Positions 50,507 through 58,795 of a DNA stretch of 64,000 nucleotides are shown one piece after another. The stretch spans positions 34,970-98,969 of the forward strand of contig CAKVFH010000004.1 in assembly GCA_934746515.1 (NCBI GenBank). The letters are read 5' to 3'. The stretch is from an uncultured Clostridia bacterium. Its GTDB lineage: Bacteria > Bacillota > Clostridia > Christensenellales > UBA1242. The notes beneath the pieces were generated by a model. It was not told where the DNA came from and ran no database searches. It saw only the letters and a program-made list of their open reading frames with translations. The stretch's first letter is position 1; every line of letters starts with the position of its first letter. The position numbers and the translations under genes are program-made.

Positions 50507-51224
50507 ATTTTCAAAAGATGTTGCAGAACAATTAAAGTGTTATGTTTATAGACTGGTAGACCCAAGGAATGGCAGAACATTTTATGTGGGAAAAGGAACG
50601 GGTAATCGTGTGTTTGACCATGTAAAATGTGGGTTATCAAGTGATGAAAACGGAATAGTGCCTTTAAAATTAAAAACGATTAGAGAAATACATAAATCTG
50701 GTTTAGAAGTTATACAAATAATTCAAAGGTGGGGATTGACGGAAAAAGAAGCCTTTGAAATTGAAAGTACTTTGATAGATTTGTTTTCTTTGGACCTACT
50801 AACAAATGAAATCAATGGATTTGATGTTGGCAGGTGTGCAACAAATGCTGAAGTACTGCAAAAAGAATTATCAAGAAAAGAGTTTATTGATGACGGCTCG
50901 GTTAACTATATTATTATTAAGCTGCACTCACAATGGCTTGAAAAAAATGATGATGATATTTATAAAGCAGCAAAAGGATATTGGAAAATTTCTCCAGAAA
51001 AAGCAAAAAATTATCCAATCATTTTGGTTGTTGTGAACGATATTGTTAGAGAAGTTTTTGAAGTTAAAAATTGGGATAGTTTTGGCGATACTGGAAGATA
51101 TGAATTTGATGGTGTTGTTGCAAATGATAGTATTAGATCAAAATTTTTTGATAAGAAAACACCTGCAAAATATAGAAAAAAGGGACAATCAAATCCTATA
51201 ATGTATTCAAAATTAGGCGAGTAA
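50493..51224 (+). CDS. GIY-YIG nuclease with unrecognised C-terminal domain
   Basis: A 243-residue protein. The N-terminal LEM-3/COG3680-type GIY-YIG domain shows YVY (17-19), YVG (31-33), KGTGNRVFDH with Arg39 and His43, and Glu91 in EIESTLI, the expected active-site pattern for endonuclease cleavage. The C-terminal 120 residues contain ILVVVNDIVREVFEV and KYRKKGQSNPIMY; I recall a similar segment in other LEM-3-like nucleases. It is translationally coupled to the membrane zinc-ribbon gene. A repressor-controlled nuclease tethered through a partner suggests a defence or stress-triggered role; not proven. Confidence 0.8.
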   Translation: METIEFSKDVAEQLKCYVYRLVDPRNGRTFYVGKGTGNRVFDHVKCGLSSDENGIVPLKLKTIREIHKSGLEVIQIIQRWGLTEKEAFEIESTLIDLFSLDLLTNEINGFDVGRCATNAEVLQKELSRKEFIDDGSVNYIIIKLHSQWLEKNDDDIYKAAKGYWKISPEKAKNYPIILVVVNDIVREVFEVKNWDSFGDTGRYEFDGVVANDSIRSKFFDKKTPAKYRKKGQSNPIMYSKLGE

Positions 51225-51241
51225 TTTACTTAATTTATTGT

Positions 51242-51270
51242 TTGACAATTAGTTCGTTTAGTGTTAGCAT
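51242..51270 (+). promoter_or_regulatory. Promoter of rdgB
   Basis: TTGACA (51242-51247), 17-base spacer, TAGCAT (51265-51270). Confidence 0.65.
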
Positions 51271-51306
51271 TGTTTTATCAGAGATAATTTTGGGGTTGAT
51301 AATTTT

Positions 51307-51909
51307 ATGAAAAACAAGGTTTTGATTGCGACGAACAATGGGGCGAAGGTGGCGCTGTATAGCGAAGTTTTGAAAGAAATTGGGCTTGAAGCGGTGAGTC
51401 CAAAAGAGTTGGGGCTTGCTGTTGAAGTTGAAGAAAATGGCAAGGATGAAATTGAAAATGCAACAATCAAAGCATTGGCATTTCACAAGGCATCGGGGCT
51501 TCCGGTTATTGCAAATGACAGCGGGCTTTACATTGACAAATTTAGCGATGCGGATCAGCCAAAATTGTTGGTTCGAAGATTTGGCGGAAAAGAGCGCACT
51601 GATGAAGACATGATTGACATTTATGTTTCAAAGCTTAAAGCGGTTGGCGGTGAAAGTGACGGACACTATAATGTTGGTTTGGCGGTTATTGACGCGGACG
51701 GCAATTTGTTTACAAAAGAGTTTAAGCCAAAGAGACATTTTGTGTCGACTCCAAGTGAAAAACGCATAAAAGGTTTTCCGCTCAGCTCAATTGCTTTTGA
51801 CAAAAAAACAAATAAATATTTGAGCGAAATGACGCCTGCCGAAAAAATTGAGTTCGAAGCAGAAGTTATGCTTGAACAAAAGAAGTTTATCCATGAACAT
51901 TTGGGTTAG
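51307..51909 (+). CDS. rdgB: Non-canonical purine NTP pyrophosphatase (RdgB/HAM1)
   Basis: A 200-residue enzyme that hydrolyses XTP, ITP and dITP to monophosphates and so protects nucleic acids. The N-terminal IATNNGAKVALYSEVL (phosphate loop SxNxxK-type), the acidic ENATIKALAFHKASGLPVIANDSGL segment and the FGG region are family hallmarks. The C-terminus is somewhat divergent (SEMTPAEKIEF...). The ribosome site is weak (GGGG, about 12 bases upstream). It has its own promoter and a terminator shared with the gene on the other side. Confidence 0.9.
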   Translation: MKNKVLIATNNGAKVALYSEVLKEIGLEAVSPKELGLAVEVEENGKDEIENATIKALAFHKASGLPVIANDSGLYIDKFSDADQPKLLVRRFGGKERTDEDMIDIYVSKLKAVGGESDGHYNVGLAVIDADGNLFTKEFKPKRHFVSTPSEKRIKGFPLSSIAFDKKTNKYLSEMTPAEKIEFEAEVMLEQKKFIHEHLG

Positions 51910-51968
51910 GTCATTATTTGTTGAATTATAGTTTCTGGCTAAAAATGATTTAGAAAAAACAGCAACAA

Positions 51969-51999
51969 AAAAACACGATTTATGGTCGTGTTTTTTTTT
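51969..51999. terminator. Bidirectional terminator between rdgB and the zinc-ribbon gene
   Basis: AAAAACACGA (51969-51978) pairs with TCGTGTTTTT (51986-51995), with T runs both ways. Confidence 0.85.
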
Positions 52000-52003
52000 G
52001 TTG

Positions 52004-53041
52004 TTATTTAGAAATTTTAGCACCGCATGATGAACAGATGTTTGTGTTAGGATCGATTTTACAACCGCAGTATCTGCAGAATCTGTTTTTGTTTGCGACT
52101 TCTGTTTGAGCAACTTCAGCTTCGGCTTTTGCCTTGTTTGTTTCAGCTTGTTTCTTTTGATAAAGTAGTTCATCATCTTGAGCACAAAGTTTATTGTATA
52201 CCACAAGTTTCCAAATGAATAGGCCAATAAACAAAGCAATTAAAATTGATTCAATAACGATAGCAACAACAAATCCGTTTGATGTCTTTTTGAATGATGC
52301 GAGAGTGCTTTTATAGTTTTTGTATTCTTCGCAATCTTCAAGTTTGTAGTTTGTGTTGATTGCGTAATGTTCTGCGCCGTCTTTGCTGAAGTAAGCAATT
52401 TCAATAGATCCGCCAAGATTTGCGAGTTGGCTTGCAGAGAACTGGGTGTATGTTGAGCCTGTATATTTTTTGCCGTCTCTTTCGTCAGTGTATTCAAACA
52501 CAATAAAGTAATATGAAATTCCGTTTCTTTCAAAATCAAGATATGCACCCTTTTCTGTTGGGTTATCATCGTAGTAAGTGTATTTCATTGTGCCAAATTC
52601 AGCATTTGCGATGTAATAGTTATCTTCATCATTATTTAGCTTTGCTTTATTGATAAGATCTTCATATTCGATTGCATCACTTTCCATGATAGTGATGTTA
52701 TTTGAAAGAGTTTTGATAGATTCATTGAATCCACTGCGAATACAAATGGTTACGATTAAGAAAAAGGCTAACACACATGCAACAAACAATAATCCATTTG
52801 GTGCTTTTCTTTTTGGCATAGACTGTGTGTCTTTTTCGTCAGGGTAGTAGCCATAATTACTATAAAATCTATTGCGTCTTCTTTGCGATAAAGCTCCTGA
52901 AATCATTCCGCCAAGGAATGCTCCGAAAAATGAACTTGAACTTCCGCTTGAAGAACTTGATGATCCAGATGATCTTGAACTTGAACTTCCGCCACTAAAT
53001 GAGCTTCCGCCACGAGAACTATGAGAAGGGCCTACAGGCAT
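52004..53041 (-). CDS. Ser-rich membrane protein with zinc ribbon
   Basis: A 345-residue protein. Residues 5-37 are extremely Ser/Gly-rich, followed by a span at about 85-104, an extracytoplasmic region with Tyr-rich strands, a second span near 260-283, and a C-terminal zinc ribbon (CRYCGCKI and CSSCGAKI). The zinc ribbon is cytoplasmic by topology. GGAGGTAA precedes the ATG at 53041. It resembles other zinc-ribbon membrane proteins of gut Clostridia. Function unknown. Confidence 0.75.
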   Translation of the reverse strand: MPVGPSHSSRGGSSFSGGSSSSRSSGSSSSSSGSSSSFFGAFLGGMISGALSQRRRNRFYSNYGYYPDEKDTQSMPKRKAPNGLLFVACVLAFFLIVTICIRSGFNESIKTLSNNITIMESDAIEYEDLINKAKLNNDEDNYYIANAEFGTMKYTYYDDNPTEKGAYLDFERNGISYYFIVFEYTDERDGKKYTGSTYTQFSASQLANLGGSIEIAYFSKDGAEHYAINTNYKLEDCEEYKNYKSTLASFKKTSNGFVVAIVIESILIALFIGLFIWKLVVYNKLCAQDDELLYQKKQAETNKAKAEAEVAQTEVANKNRFCRYCGCKIDPNTNICSSCGAKISK

Positions 53042-53126
53042 AATTTACCTCCAAATCTAATTTATTAAACAAATTATATCATAATATTTTATAATAATCT
53101 ACAAAATTGTGTTCCTTGAACCAATT

Positions 53127-54341
53127 TTAGAAAAAACTTTCAATCAAACTTATCATAATAAAGACAAGCACAGGCAAACAATTTTTAATTGTAATGTTTA
53201 TTGACTTATTTGAGTCGCGATAATAGAAATACGCAAGCACACAAAGTGCGATTAAACCAATAAATCCCATGCGATACAAAATATGAATCAATAGGTTATG
53301 TGGTCCGATTTCAATGAGTCGCTCATTAAACAAACCAACACCAAAAAGCATATTTGGAATGGTTGATGTGATTTTGTTAATGTAGATTGTCCAGAGATCT
53401 GATCTGCCAGTTGTAAGGTCGCTGAAATTAAATTTTCCAATTTTTGTGAAAAATCTTCCAAATGTTGTGGATATTTTACCTTTGAAAATAAAGGAGATTA
53501 AAGCAAGAAGCAGAATTGTTGGAATAATAAACGAAATTGACTTGAGTTTATATTTCCAAATGAGCATAAAGAACAAATACAAAATGATAAATGTACAGAC
53601 AACAAGGAAACATTTTGAGAGTGTTGAAAGTCCAAACACGATTGCAACAACAGAAAATGCTATATTTTTGAAAAGGTTGCCTTTGCCGTTGATTATGCTT
53701 GAAACATAATAAGAAAGTGTAAGTGAACAATAAATTGAAAGAGAGTTTTCGTTTTCGGTTAAAAGTTTGAGTCGGCGCCAGCCTTCCATACCGTCAAAAA
53801 TATTGAATGAACTGTTCTTAAAAAGGAGTGTGATAAATGAAATTGAAGCTGTTGCCAAGATTCCACAAATCAAAAAGTCGGCACATTTTTGAATCTTGAT
53901 TTTTTCTCTATAAACAAAAACTAAATAAACTAGGAATAAAGCGACAATAAATGAAGATCCTTGATAAAGCCCATGAATGTCAAATTTTGATATGTATGAA
54001 GAGAAAAACAAACTAATTAAACATGTTAATATGAATGGCATTGGATAAAATTTTTCTGTGTGTTTAACAAGCCCAATGATATATTTTAAAATGATTAGTC
54101 CAGATGCAACAAAGGTGCTTATTACTGAAAAATCACCACAGGTTGAAAACATTTGGAAAAATAACATGTAGTAAATGATTTCTGAAAAGTCACTTATAAC
54201 CAAAAGGGTAACGGAGAAAACAGTAGCCACAATCCAAAGGTCATAATAAAAAGATGCCAAAAATTGCAAGAAACAAATTATTGGCAAGAAAATGGCGGTT
54301 TTATATTTTCTTATAAAATTTATTACCTTTGTGAACTCCAT
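53127..54341 (-). CDS. O-antigen ligase/polymerase-type membrane protein
   Basis: A 404-residue integral membrane protein with about ten hydrophobic spans. The periplasmic loop near residue 315-340 (TTGRSDLWTIYINKI then GVGLFNERL and GPHNLLIHILYRMG) matches the Wzy/WaaL ligase signature, in which Arg and His residues handle undecaprenyl-linked sugars. In a Gram-positive cell it probably polymerises or attaches an exopolysaccharide. Its ATG lacks a Shine-Dalgarno and lies 11 bases after a -10. The divergent neighbour is a sugar-1-phosphate transferase, which supports a polysaccharide role. Confidence 0.82.
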   Translation of the reverse strand: MEFTKVINFIRKYKTAIFLPIICFLQFLASFYYDLWIVATVFSVTLLVISDFSEIIYYMLFFQMFSTCGDFSVISTFVASGLIILKYIIGLVKHTEKFYPMPFILTCLISLFFSSYISKFDIHGLYQGSSFIVALFLVYLVFVYREKIKIQKCADFLICGILATASISFITLLFKNSSFNIFDGMEGWRRLKLLTENENSLSIYCSLTLSYYVSSIINGKGNLFKNIAFSVVAIVFGLSTLSKCFLVVCTFIILYLFFMLIWKYKLKSISFIIPTILLLALISFIFKGKISTTFGRFFTKIGKFNFSDLTTGRSDLWTIYINKITSTIPNMLFGVGLFNERLIEIGPHNLLIHILYRMGFIGLIALCVLAYFYYRDSNKSINITIKNCLPVLVFIMISLIESFF

Positions 54342-54352
54342 ACAACTATTAC

Positions 54353-54381
54353 ATAATAACTTAAAAGTTATTTTTTGTCAA
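54353..54381 (-). promoter_or_regulatory. Near-leaderless promoter of the O-antigen-ligase-type gene
   Basis: On the - strand: TTGACA (54381-54376), 17-base spacer, TATTAT (54358-54353), then 11 bases to the ATG. The leader would be only about 4-5 bases with no ribosome site. Confidence 0.7.
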
Positions 54382-54410
54382 TAAATAATGCAATTTAAGC
54401 ACATTCATAG

Positions 54411-54439
54411 TTGATTTTTGCGAAAAAAAATATTATACT
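54411..54439 (+). promoter_or_regulatory. Promoter of the sugar-1-phosphate transferase
   Basis: TTGATT (54411-54416), 17-base spacer, TATACT (54434-54439). A GGTGGAG ribosome site follows before the ATG at 54458. Confidence 0.8.
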
Positions 54440-54457
54440 ACTAATTGAGGTGGAGTT

Positions 54458-55354
54458 ATGACGACAAAGGAAGAGTATAAACAGCTGGGAATTAAGTATT
54501 CATTTTACACTGTTTTCTTTAAAAGATTTTTGGATATTTTATTTTCGCTTTTAGCAATAATAATTTTATCGCCATTTTTGCTGATTTTTGCGATTTTAAC
54601 CTTAATTTTTAACGGCTATCCAATCATCTACAAACAGGCAAGACCTGGAAAAAATCACAAGATTTTTTATATTTATAAGTTCAGATCAATGAATAATAAA
54701 AAAGACAAGGACGGAAACTTGTTGCCAGATAGCCAAAGAATTACATTTTGGGGCAAGATTATCAGAAAATTATCAATTGATGAACTTCCACAATTCTTTA
54801 ATATTTTAAAAGGCGATATGAGCTTTATTGGAAATCGTCCAAAGCTTGTCAAAGATGTGATTTTTTATGAAAAAGATGTTTTTGATCAATATGTAATGCG
54901 TCCAGGAATCACAGGCTATGCTGCTGCTTATGGCAGAAATAGAAACACTTGGGAAGCTACTTTTGAAAAAGATAAATTCTATAATCAAAATGTGAGTTTG
55001 TGGCTTGATATAAAGATTGTTTTCAAAACAATTGGAACGATTTTTACAAACAAAGGCGAGTCACATTCAAACTCTGAAGAAGATAAAAAATACGAGAAAG
55101 AACAAGAGTATTATTATGCTGATTATCTTTTGAGAATTCAAAAGATTTCAAAACAGCAATACGATAAAGGTTTAGAACTTTCGAAAGAAGCTATCAAAAA
55201 CAAGGGTAAGGTTCCTTTCTATCCTGAACTTTTGGATGAAAAATTGTTTGATGAGAAATTCGGTGAGCAAAAAGAAGAGAAAGAAACTGAAAAGAAATTA
55301 AGCAAAGAGACTTCGAAAAAAGAAGAAAAAAGTGATTTAAAAGAATCAAATTAA
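54458..55354 (+). CDS. Polyprenyl-phosphate sugar-1-phosphate transferase (bacterial sugar transferase)
   Basis: A 298-residue enzyme of the WcaJ/PglC superfamily that starts glycan assembly on undecaprenyl phosphate. A hydrophobic re-entrant segment (about residues 25-50) is followed by QARPGKNHKIFYIYKFRSM, then LSIDELPQFFNILKGDMSFIGNRP and RPGITGYAAAYGRN, all family hallmarks with the catalytic Asp-Glu in IDELPQ. The C-terminal 80 residues are an unusual Lys/Glu-rich tail. It is divergent from the O-antigen-ligase-type gene; together they could make an exopolysaccharide. Confidence 0.88.
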   Translation: MTTKEEYKQLGIKYSFYTVFFKRFLDILFSLLAIIILSPFLLIFAILTLIFNGYPIIYKQARPGKNHKIFYIYKFRSMNNKKDKDGNLLPDSQRITFWGKIIRKLSIDELPQFFNILKGDMSFIGNRPKLVKDVIFYEKDVFDQYVMRPGITGYAAAYGRNRNTWEATFEKDKFYNQNVSLWLDIKIVFKTIGTIFTNKGESHSNSEEDKKYEKEQEYYYADYLLRIQKISKQQYDKGLELSKEAIKNKGKVPFYPELLDEKLFDEKFGEQKEEKETEKKLSKETSKKEEKSDLKESN

Positions 55355-55399
55355 GAAGACTAAAAAAATAAAAACGCAAAATAGTTTAATTTTACAAAG

Positions 55400-55427
55400 A
55401 AATCAAGCTGAAAAGCTTGGTTTTTTT
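55400..55427 (+). terminator. Intrinsic terminator
   Basis: AAATCAAGCT pairs with AGCTTGGTTT (one G:T wobble), T run follows, after the sugar transferase. Confidence 0.75.
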
Positions 55428-55497
55428 GAACTTTTTGTGAATTGAAACCATTTTATGTGCGTTAGCATAAGATAAAATTATTGAAGGAATATGGGTT

Positions 55498-56517
55498 ATG
55501 GAAACAAGTAATTTGAAGTTAAGTAAAAAGGAAAAAACTATAGTTAAAGAAATTGAAAACAGAGATGCCGAATCAAAGCAAGAAGAGTTTGCAAAAGAGA
55601 ATGAAAAAATCGCAATGAAAGTTTCTTTCACGAGTTTGATTTGCAATGCAGTTTTGTCTGTGTTTAAACTGATTGCTGGTGTTATTGGTTTGTCTTATGC
55701 AATGATTGCTGATGCAATTCATTCGTTTTCGGACGTTTTCACAACGATTATTGTTATTATTGGTGTGAAAATATCATCAAAAAAGGCTGACAAGGAACAT
55801 CCTTATGGACACGATAGGTTTGAATGTGTTGCTGCACTGTTATTATCTATAATGTTGTTTGCTGTTGGCGCATTTATTGGTTATAGTGCGCTCGAAAAAT
55901 TGATATCTGGAAGATATGCAGATGCTGAACTTCCAAAAGCAATTGCCCTTGTTGCTGCAATCGTTTCAATTTTAGAGCAATTTGTAATGTTTTTGATAAC
56001 AAAAATTGCTGCAAAAAAGACCAGATCTGGGGCGCTAAAAGCTGATGCTTGGCATCATTTGTCAGACTCGCTTTCATCAATTGGAAGTTTTGTGGGAATT
56101 TTGGGTGCAATGCTTGGCGTTAAGGTTTTGGATGTTATTGCAGGATTTGTGATTTGCATTTTGATTTTGAAAGTGTCAATTGATATTTTTCTTGATTCAG
56201 TGAACAAACTTATTGATAAATCAGCAAGCGAAGAAATGCAAAATAAGATTAAAGAACTTGTGAAAAGTGTTGATGGTGTTTTGGAAATTGATCGACTTCG
56301 CACTCGCCAATTTGGCAGCAACATGATTTATGTTGACCTTGAAATTGCTTGTGATGGTGATTTAAAGCTTAAAGACGCACACAAAATTGCGCAAACGGTT
56401 CATGATAAAATGGAAAATGAAATAGTTGAAGTAAAGCATTGTTTGGTGCATATAAATCCTTATGATGCCAAACTTGAAGAAGAATACAAAACCGGAGTTT
56501 TAGAAAAGAAAGTATAA
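55498..56517 (+). CDS. Cation diffusion facilitator (CDF) metal transporter
   Basis: A 339-residue CDF exporter of divalent cations such as Zn, Fe or Mn. A charged N-terminal extension (residues 1-45) precedes six spans. TM2 carries the metal site DAIHSFSDVF (His and Asp, HxxxD type), and TM5 the matching WHHLSDSLSS; the HPYGHDRFE loop is conserved. The C-terminal cytoplasmic domain ends in VHINPYD with a metal-binding His pair. Metal preference cannot be read reliably. It is followed by a strong terminator. Confidence 0.88.
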   Translation: METSNLKLSKKEKTIVKEIENRDAESKQEEFAKENEKIAMKVSFTSLICNAVLSVFKLIAGVIGLSYAMIADAIHSFSDVFTTIIVIIGVKISSKKADKEHPYGHDRFECVAALLLSIMLFAVGAFIGYSALEKLISGRYADAELPKAIALVAAIVSILEQFVMFLITKIAAKKTRSGALKADAWHHLSDSLSSIGSFVGILGAMLGVKVLDVIAGFVICILILKVSIDIFLDSVNKLIDKSASEEMQNKIKELVKSVDGVLEIDRLRTRQFGSNMIYVDLEIACDGDLKLKDAHKIAQTVHDKMENEIVEVKHCLVHINPYDAKLEEEYKTGVLEKKV

Positions 56518-56622
56518 AAGCAATTGCAATTTCCACTTGATGTTTTGCGAAACAAGAATGCAATTTAAATTTTAGGTGAAAAACAAGAAAATGATATTAG
56601 CATTGTTTTTGAAAATAAAAAG

Positions 56623-56652
56623 AAAAGAGAAGAACTTTTGTTCTTCTCTTTT
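56623..56652. terminator. Bidirectional terminator
   Basis: A 12-bp perfect hairpin (56623-56634 with 56641-56652) ends the CDF gene rightward and the tRNA unit leftward. Confidence 0.85.
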
Positions 56653-56656
56653 TGAT

Positions 56657-56731
56657 TGGTGACCCCAAGCAGATTCGAACTGCTGACTTCACCGTGAAAG
56701 GGTGATGTCTTAACCGCTTGACGATGGGGCC
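56657..56731 (-). tRNA. tRNA-Glu (UUC anticodon)
   Basis: On the - strand, 75 bases: acceptor GGCCCCA/TGGGGTC, anticodon loop CTTTCAC (anticodon TTC), T-loop TTCGAAT and encoded CCA. Confidence 0.93.
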
Positions 56732-56737
56732 AAATTT

Positions 56738-56814
56738 TGGTAGCGGCAATAAGATTTGAACTTATGACCTGCCGGGTATGAACCGATCGCTCTAGCCAAC
56801 TGAGCTATGCCGCC
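56738..56814 (-). tRNA. tRNA-Met (CAU, elongator)
   Basis: On the - strand, 77 bases: acceptor GGCGGCA/TGCCGCT, D-arm GCTC/GAGC, anticodon loop TTCATAC (CAT), T-loop TTCAAAT, CCA encoded. The G1-paired acceptor and lack of three anticodon-stem G:C pairs mark it as elongator type. It is 6 bases upstream of tRNA-Glu. Confidence 0.92.
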
Positions 56815-56840
56815 ATATTTTTGCCACATATAACGCTAAT

Positions 56841-56869
56841 AATATAATATAAATTCAAAATTTTGTCAA
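56841..56869 (-). promoter_or_regulatory. Promoter of the tRNA-Met/tRNA-Glu unit
   Basis: On the - strand: TTGACA (56869-56864), 17-base spacer, TATATT (56846-56841). Confidence 0.8.
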
Positions 56870-56918
56870 CAGTATTTTGCGAATTTGTTGAAAAATGTAA
56901 AATAAATTAAATTTACTA

Positions 56919-56947
56919 TTGAAATTTGAAAATAAATATGTTATAAT
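56919..56947 (+). promoter_or_regulatory. Promoter of the 541-residue protein gene
   Basis: TTGAAA (56919-56924), 17-base spacer, TATAAT (56942-56947) with TG extended -10. Confidence 0.8.
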
Positions 56948-56987
56948 TTTATTACAAAAAAGAGATAAATGAAAAGGGGTGTTTTTT

Positions 56988-58613
56988 ATGAAATTCCAAT
57001 CAGAAATAGTACCTTGGCTTCCTGAATTAAAAAATTACTTGAAAGACAGTTCTAAAAAAATTGGAGAGATAAAAAAGATTTTGAGATCGGTTGATTTTTC
57101 AAAAATGGACTATCCAACTCAGGTTAGACTTGCCGCCATGTTTGACCCAAGATGCGAAATAACTGAAGAACTTTTCAAGAGACAAGTGAACTTGTATTTT
57201 AGTTTGCTTGAAAGCAAAACATCTCCAGTAACCATACCAATTTTTTCAAATTATATTGATTGGATTTATAGTCAAGATATTGACAAACTTACAGATCCAA
57301 CATTCGATATAATATCTTCAAGACTTTTAAAAACAACAGCAAGTTCGCTTTCTGAACCAATCAATTCGTTTATGTCAAGGCTTCCTGAAGAATACAACAA
57401 AGATATTGATAAGCTGTCTAATTCAAGAATAAATACACTTATTAACATTTTAAATGAAACGAAAAATAGCCACGAAAATATGCCTGCAGAATGCAGAAAT
57501 TTCGTGAAAAATATGTTTAAAGCATGTGCAGTTAAAGCTGAAATTGCAGATAAAAACAAACAAAAATTCCGCGGACTCTTTAGAGATGATCCAAGGGGCT
57601 ACTATGGTTTGTTTAACAAGGCATTTGCTGGTGTTGATGCTTACGACTCTTGGATTGACGAGCCAGCAAAAAAACTTTCGTTTAAAAATATGGTCAATTA
57701 TGCAAACTATCAAAGCCAAGTTTTGAAAAATGTAAGATATGGTTTGAGATATTCGACTTTTGTTTCTTGTGCTGATGATTTGAAGCTCCCAAGACTTACA
57801 GAGTATGATCCAGATTCAGTGTTTTTTACAAAAGATTATTTAAAAGAACCAAGAGAATATAAAGATTATGCTAAAAAAATGGGTGATTTGTTTGTTCAAA
57901 TGGTTAAATTTGAAGTTAAAAAAGTTGCTGAAAAAATTGATAATGGCACACTTACCGAGTCTGATTTAGATGAGTTTGCAGTGACTAACAAAATGGCTGA
58001 TAGAATTGGAAATATACAAATTTCAGATGATAAAAAGGATGTGCTTCGCAATTTTGCATATTGCCTAATTGATATGGTTCACTTGGATGAACTTACTGGT
58101 CAATCATTCCGTGATATATACAACGAAAATGATTATATTTCTTCTGCACCAAAACAACAAACCATGCAAATTCCAAAACAAAACGAAGAAGATAAACCAG
58201 AAATTCAAGAGCATGTTAGTTCAATGGTTCAGTTGCCTGATTATGAAATGGCTGAAGAAAACAAAAATTTGGATAGCGCAGCAACAGTAGAAACAGAGTC
58301 TAAAACAGCAATTGATGAAAAAGTTTCAACCGATGAAAAGGTTGCAGAGAGCGGTGAACAATCTGAATATGCTGGAATTCCTTATGACTATGCCTATGAC
58401 ATGACACTTGATGATAGAATTTTAAGCAGTTCATGCGTGCCTGAAGATATGCCTGAACTCATGGAAAGATATAATGATCTTATTTCTAATAACAAACATG
58501 ATTTCTATCTTGAAAATGCACTATTTGATCTTGAAGCAAGAATGAGAGACAATGAAATTGATGAGTTTGAAGAAATTGAACCATCTGTATTCGAACAAAA
58601 AGAAAAAGAGTAA
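56988..58613 (+). CDS. Large hypothetical protein, 541 residues
   Basis: A soluble, helical protein with no signal peptide and no transmembrane span. Residues 1-360 are a dense mixture of charged and hydrophobic residues reading as helix bundles (for example FKIDPRCEITEELFK-type segments). Residues 385-470 are acidic and Gln/Glu/Ser-rich and probably disordered, and the last 70 residues are again helical. I recognise no family. It has a strong promoter, an AAAGGGGTG ribosome site at 56974 and its own terminator, so it is an expressed single-gene unit. Confidence 0.75.
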   Translation: MKFQSEIVPWLPELKNYLKDSSKKIGEIKKILRSVDFSKMDYPTQVRLAAMFDPRCEITEELFKRQVNLYFSLLESKTSPVTIPIFSNYIDWIYSQDIDKLTDPTFDIISSRLLKTTASSLSEPINSFMSRLPEEYNKDIDKLSNSRINTLINILNETKNSHENMPAECRNFVKNMFKACAVKAEIADKNKQKFRGLFRDDPRGYYGLFNKAFAGVDAYDSWIDEPAKKLSFKNMVNYANYQSQVLKNVRYGLRYSTFVSCADDLKLPRLTEYDPDSVFFTKDYLKEPREYKDYAKKMGDLFVQMVKFEVKKVAEKIDNGTLTESDLDEFAVTNKMADRIGNIQISDDKKDVLRNFAYCLIDMVHLDELTGQSFRDIYNENDYISSAPKQQTMQIPKQNEEDKPEIQEHVSSMVQLPDYEMAEENKNLDSAATVETESKTAIDEKVSTDEKVAESGEQSEYAGIPYDYAYDMTLDDRILSSSCVPEDMPELMERYNDLISNNKHDFYLENALFDLEARMRDNEIDEFEEIEPSVFEQKEKE

Positions 58614-58640
58614 GTTAAAAATTAAAACTAAATAAATCAC

Positions 58641-58675
58641 AAAAAAGACAATACAATAAATGTATTGCCTTTTTG
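58641..58675 (+). terminator. Intrinsic terminator
   Basis: AAAAAAGACAATACA pairs with TGTATTGCCTTTTT with a single mismatch; T run follows. Confidence 0.8.
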
Positions 58676-58795
58676 TTTTTGAGCAGAGTGAAAGTTGTTT
58701 GTGTGAATTCAGGATTTTTATGCAATAAATGATATAGAATTATTTGCGAAATATTTTTAAACTATGTAAACTTTATGTGTATATTGGATAAATTT

